41,861 nucleotides of DNA from JBLRWS01 sp047921075 (GTDB lineage: Bacteria > Bacteroidota > Rhodothermia > Balneolales > Balneolaceae). The stretch lies in contig JBLRWS010000019.1 of the NCBI GenBank assembly GCA_047921075.1, forward strand, positions 1 through 41,861, written 5' to 3'. A model generated the notes under the pieces. It ran no database searches. It saw only the letters and a list, made by a program, of their open reading frames with translations, and was not told the origin of the DNA. Below are positions 40,803 to 41,861 of this stretch, in pieces; position 1 is the first letter of the stretch, and every line of letters begins with the position of its first letter. Both the position numbers and the translations under genes were made by a program.

Positions 40803-41861
40803 ATGAGTAACCAACGACTAAGTTCTGTAGAAAAAGAAATCATCAAAGTATTAGAAACCTATCCGGATGCATCCATTCCGGTTCCCATTTTGCTCGATGC
40901 CCTGAGCATGAACAACAAAAAAGGGGCAAAAAAACTCAAAAATGCGGTTAATCGCCTCAAGCAGCTCGACATTGTAAAGGTAACCCGCGGCAACCTGGTG
41001 CGGTTAAATGAACTCGCCATTGAGGACGAACGTACGGTTACCGGTAAACTTGACGTAACCAGCCACGGCGATGGCTACGTGATTGTGGAAGGCCGCGATC
41101 AGGATATAAAAATTCCCCGGCGCTCAATGAAAACCGCCCTCGATGGCGATACCGTACGCGTGGTACTTACCGACTATCACAAAAAGAGCGGCAAGCCAAT
41201 GGGCAAGATTGATTCCGTTGTGAAGCGGGCCGACTCCCTGTTTGTGGGCACTCTTATTAGCGAAGCGAAAAATACCTACATCATTGAGTCGGACACGCAA
41301 TCGTCGCGGGTCGATTTTTTCGTAGACCCGGGCGATCTGAGTGGCGCCGAGCCGGGCGAGAAAGTGACCTTCCGGCTGGTAGCCTGGGATGATGTACGCG
41401 CTCATCCGCAGGCCAAAATTGTAGACCGCCTGGGCAAAGCCGGCAGCAACGAAGCCAATATTCTCGCCATTCTGGCCGAGAAGCAGTTCGAGAGCTCATT
41501 TCCGACCGAGGTGGACGCCTTTGCCGACAGCATTCCCGAACAGATTACCGACGAAGAGATTGCCCGGCGGCGCGACATGCGCGATGAAGCGGTTCTAACC
41601 ATCGATCCCGCCGACGCCAAGGATTTTGATGACGGCCTGAGCATTCGCGTGCTCGACAACGGCAACTACTATCTGGGCGTGCACATTGCCGACGTCGCTC
41701 ACTATGTGCCGCGCAATTCCATTTTGGACCAGGAAGCGTATCATCGGGGAACCAGCGTGTACCTGGTAGATCGTGTAATTCCCATGCTGCCCGAACGCCT
41801 CAGCAACGGGCTGTGCAGTTTGCGACCCAACGAAGACAAACTGGCCTACAGCTGTTTTATG
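40803..41861 (+). CDS. rnr: Ribonuclease R (partial, C-terminus beyond window)
   Basis: The frame starts at ATG 40803 (MSNQRLSSVEKEIIKVLETY) and stays open to the edge, giving 353 residues of an expected 700-800. The first about 75 residues form a winged-helix domain. Cold-shock OB domains follow (TGKLDVTSHGDGYVIVEGRD and FFVDPGDLSGAEPGEKV-type strands), then the start of the RNB catalytic domain with TIDPADAKDFDDGLSIRVLD. Its Asp residues bind the catalytic Mg2+. HIADVAHYVPRNSILDQEAY follows. RNase R is a processive 3'-5' exonuclease for structured RNA and rRNA turnover. The S1 and basic tail lie outside. Confidence 0.95.
   Translation, partial: MSNQRLSSVEKEIIKVLETYPDASIPVPILLDALSMNNKKGAKKLKNAVNRLKQLDIVKVTRGNLVRLNELAIEDERTVTGKLDVTSHGDGYVIVEGRDQDIKIPRRSMKTALDGDTVRVVLTDYHKKSGKPMGKIDSVVKRADSLFVGTLISEAKNTYIIESDTQSSRVDFFVDPGDLSGAEPGEKVTFRLVAWDDVRAHPQAKIVDRLGKAGSNEANILAILAEKQFESSFPTEVDAFADSIPEQITDEEIARRRDMRDEAVLTIDPADAKDFDDGLSIRVLDNGNYYLGVHIADVAHYVPRNSILDQEAYHRGTSVYLVDRVIPMLPERLSNGLCSLRPNEDKLAYSCFM

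Noticed and set aside
1..41861. CRISPR arrays, insertion sequences, prophage or attachment sites
   Set aside because: No regularly spaced repeats, transposase or integrase frames, or direct repeats at the tRNA-Ser 3' end were seen.

Overview
The window looks like chromosomal DNA from a Gram-negative bacterium of the Bacteroidota/Balneolota/Rhodothermota neighbourhood. Pointers seen in the sequence are: an outer membrane toolkit (Wzi-like barrel, TolC, MlaC, TamB); an F-type ATP synthase operon without beta and epsilon genes; an ssb gene followed by a GldE-like CNNM/CBS protein; a 30-residue, almost all-basic mS38-like (AURKAIP1/COX24) ribosomal protein; and a bactofilin next to an M23 peptidase. 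The lineage is an inference, not a measured placement. Almost everything is core housekeeping. I see no insertion sequence, prophage, CRISPR array or complete defence island.

Layout. 1-7.7 kb is an envelope/surface-glycan region: a GT4 glycosyltransferase cut by the left edge, a GT8-like enzyme, a Wzi-like outer membrane protein, a membrane-anchored unknown coupled to an HTTM-like membrane protein, a polytopic membrane protein and a second GT4. 7.7-9.7 kb holds a TolC-family protein followed directly by MlaC. A tRNA-Ser(UGA) with its own terminator lies at 9.9 kb. 10.0-15.6 kb is the ATP synthase operon in the order Z-I-B-E-F-H-A-G (read on the minus strand). Upstream of it on the same strand, with small gaps, are bactofilin, an M23 endopeptidase, a GT4 and guaB. 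19.8-28.1 kb continues on the minus strand with a small unknown gene behind a perfect inverted repeat, purB, an M48 lipoprotein protease, a DUF2779-type predicted nuclease, murB, the GldE-like protein and ssb. 28.1-31.8 kb is a tight lysC-dapB-dapA-dapD operon for diaminopimelate/lysine.

At 31.8 kb the dominant strand switches. The plus strand then carries the mS38-like gene with a clear terminator, rqcH-aroK-aroB in overlapping frames, a 1567-residue TamB and the 5' part of rnr, which runs off the right edge. One unknown minus-strand gene (32.2-32.8 kb) is divergent from rqcH.

How the genes work together: the dap operon, murB, M23 and bactofilin point to peptidoglycan synthesis and shaping. 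guaB and purB are purine synthesis; aroK and aroB are shikimate. TamB, TolC, MlaC and Wzi serve the outer membrane, and RqcH, RNase R and the M48 protease serve quality control. The least explained items are the DUF2779 protein, whose N-terminal nuclease motif looks degenerate, the gldE-like start region inside an intrinsic terminator, and the gene between purB and guaB. No intergenic stretch exceeds about 210 bases.
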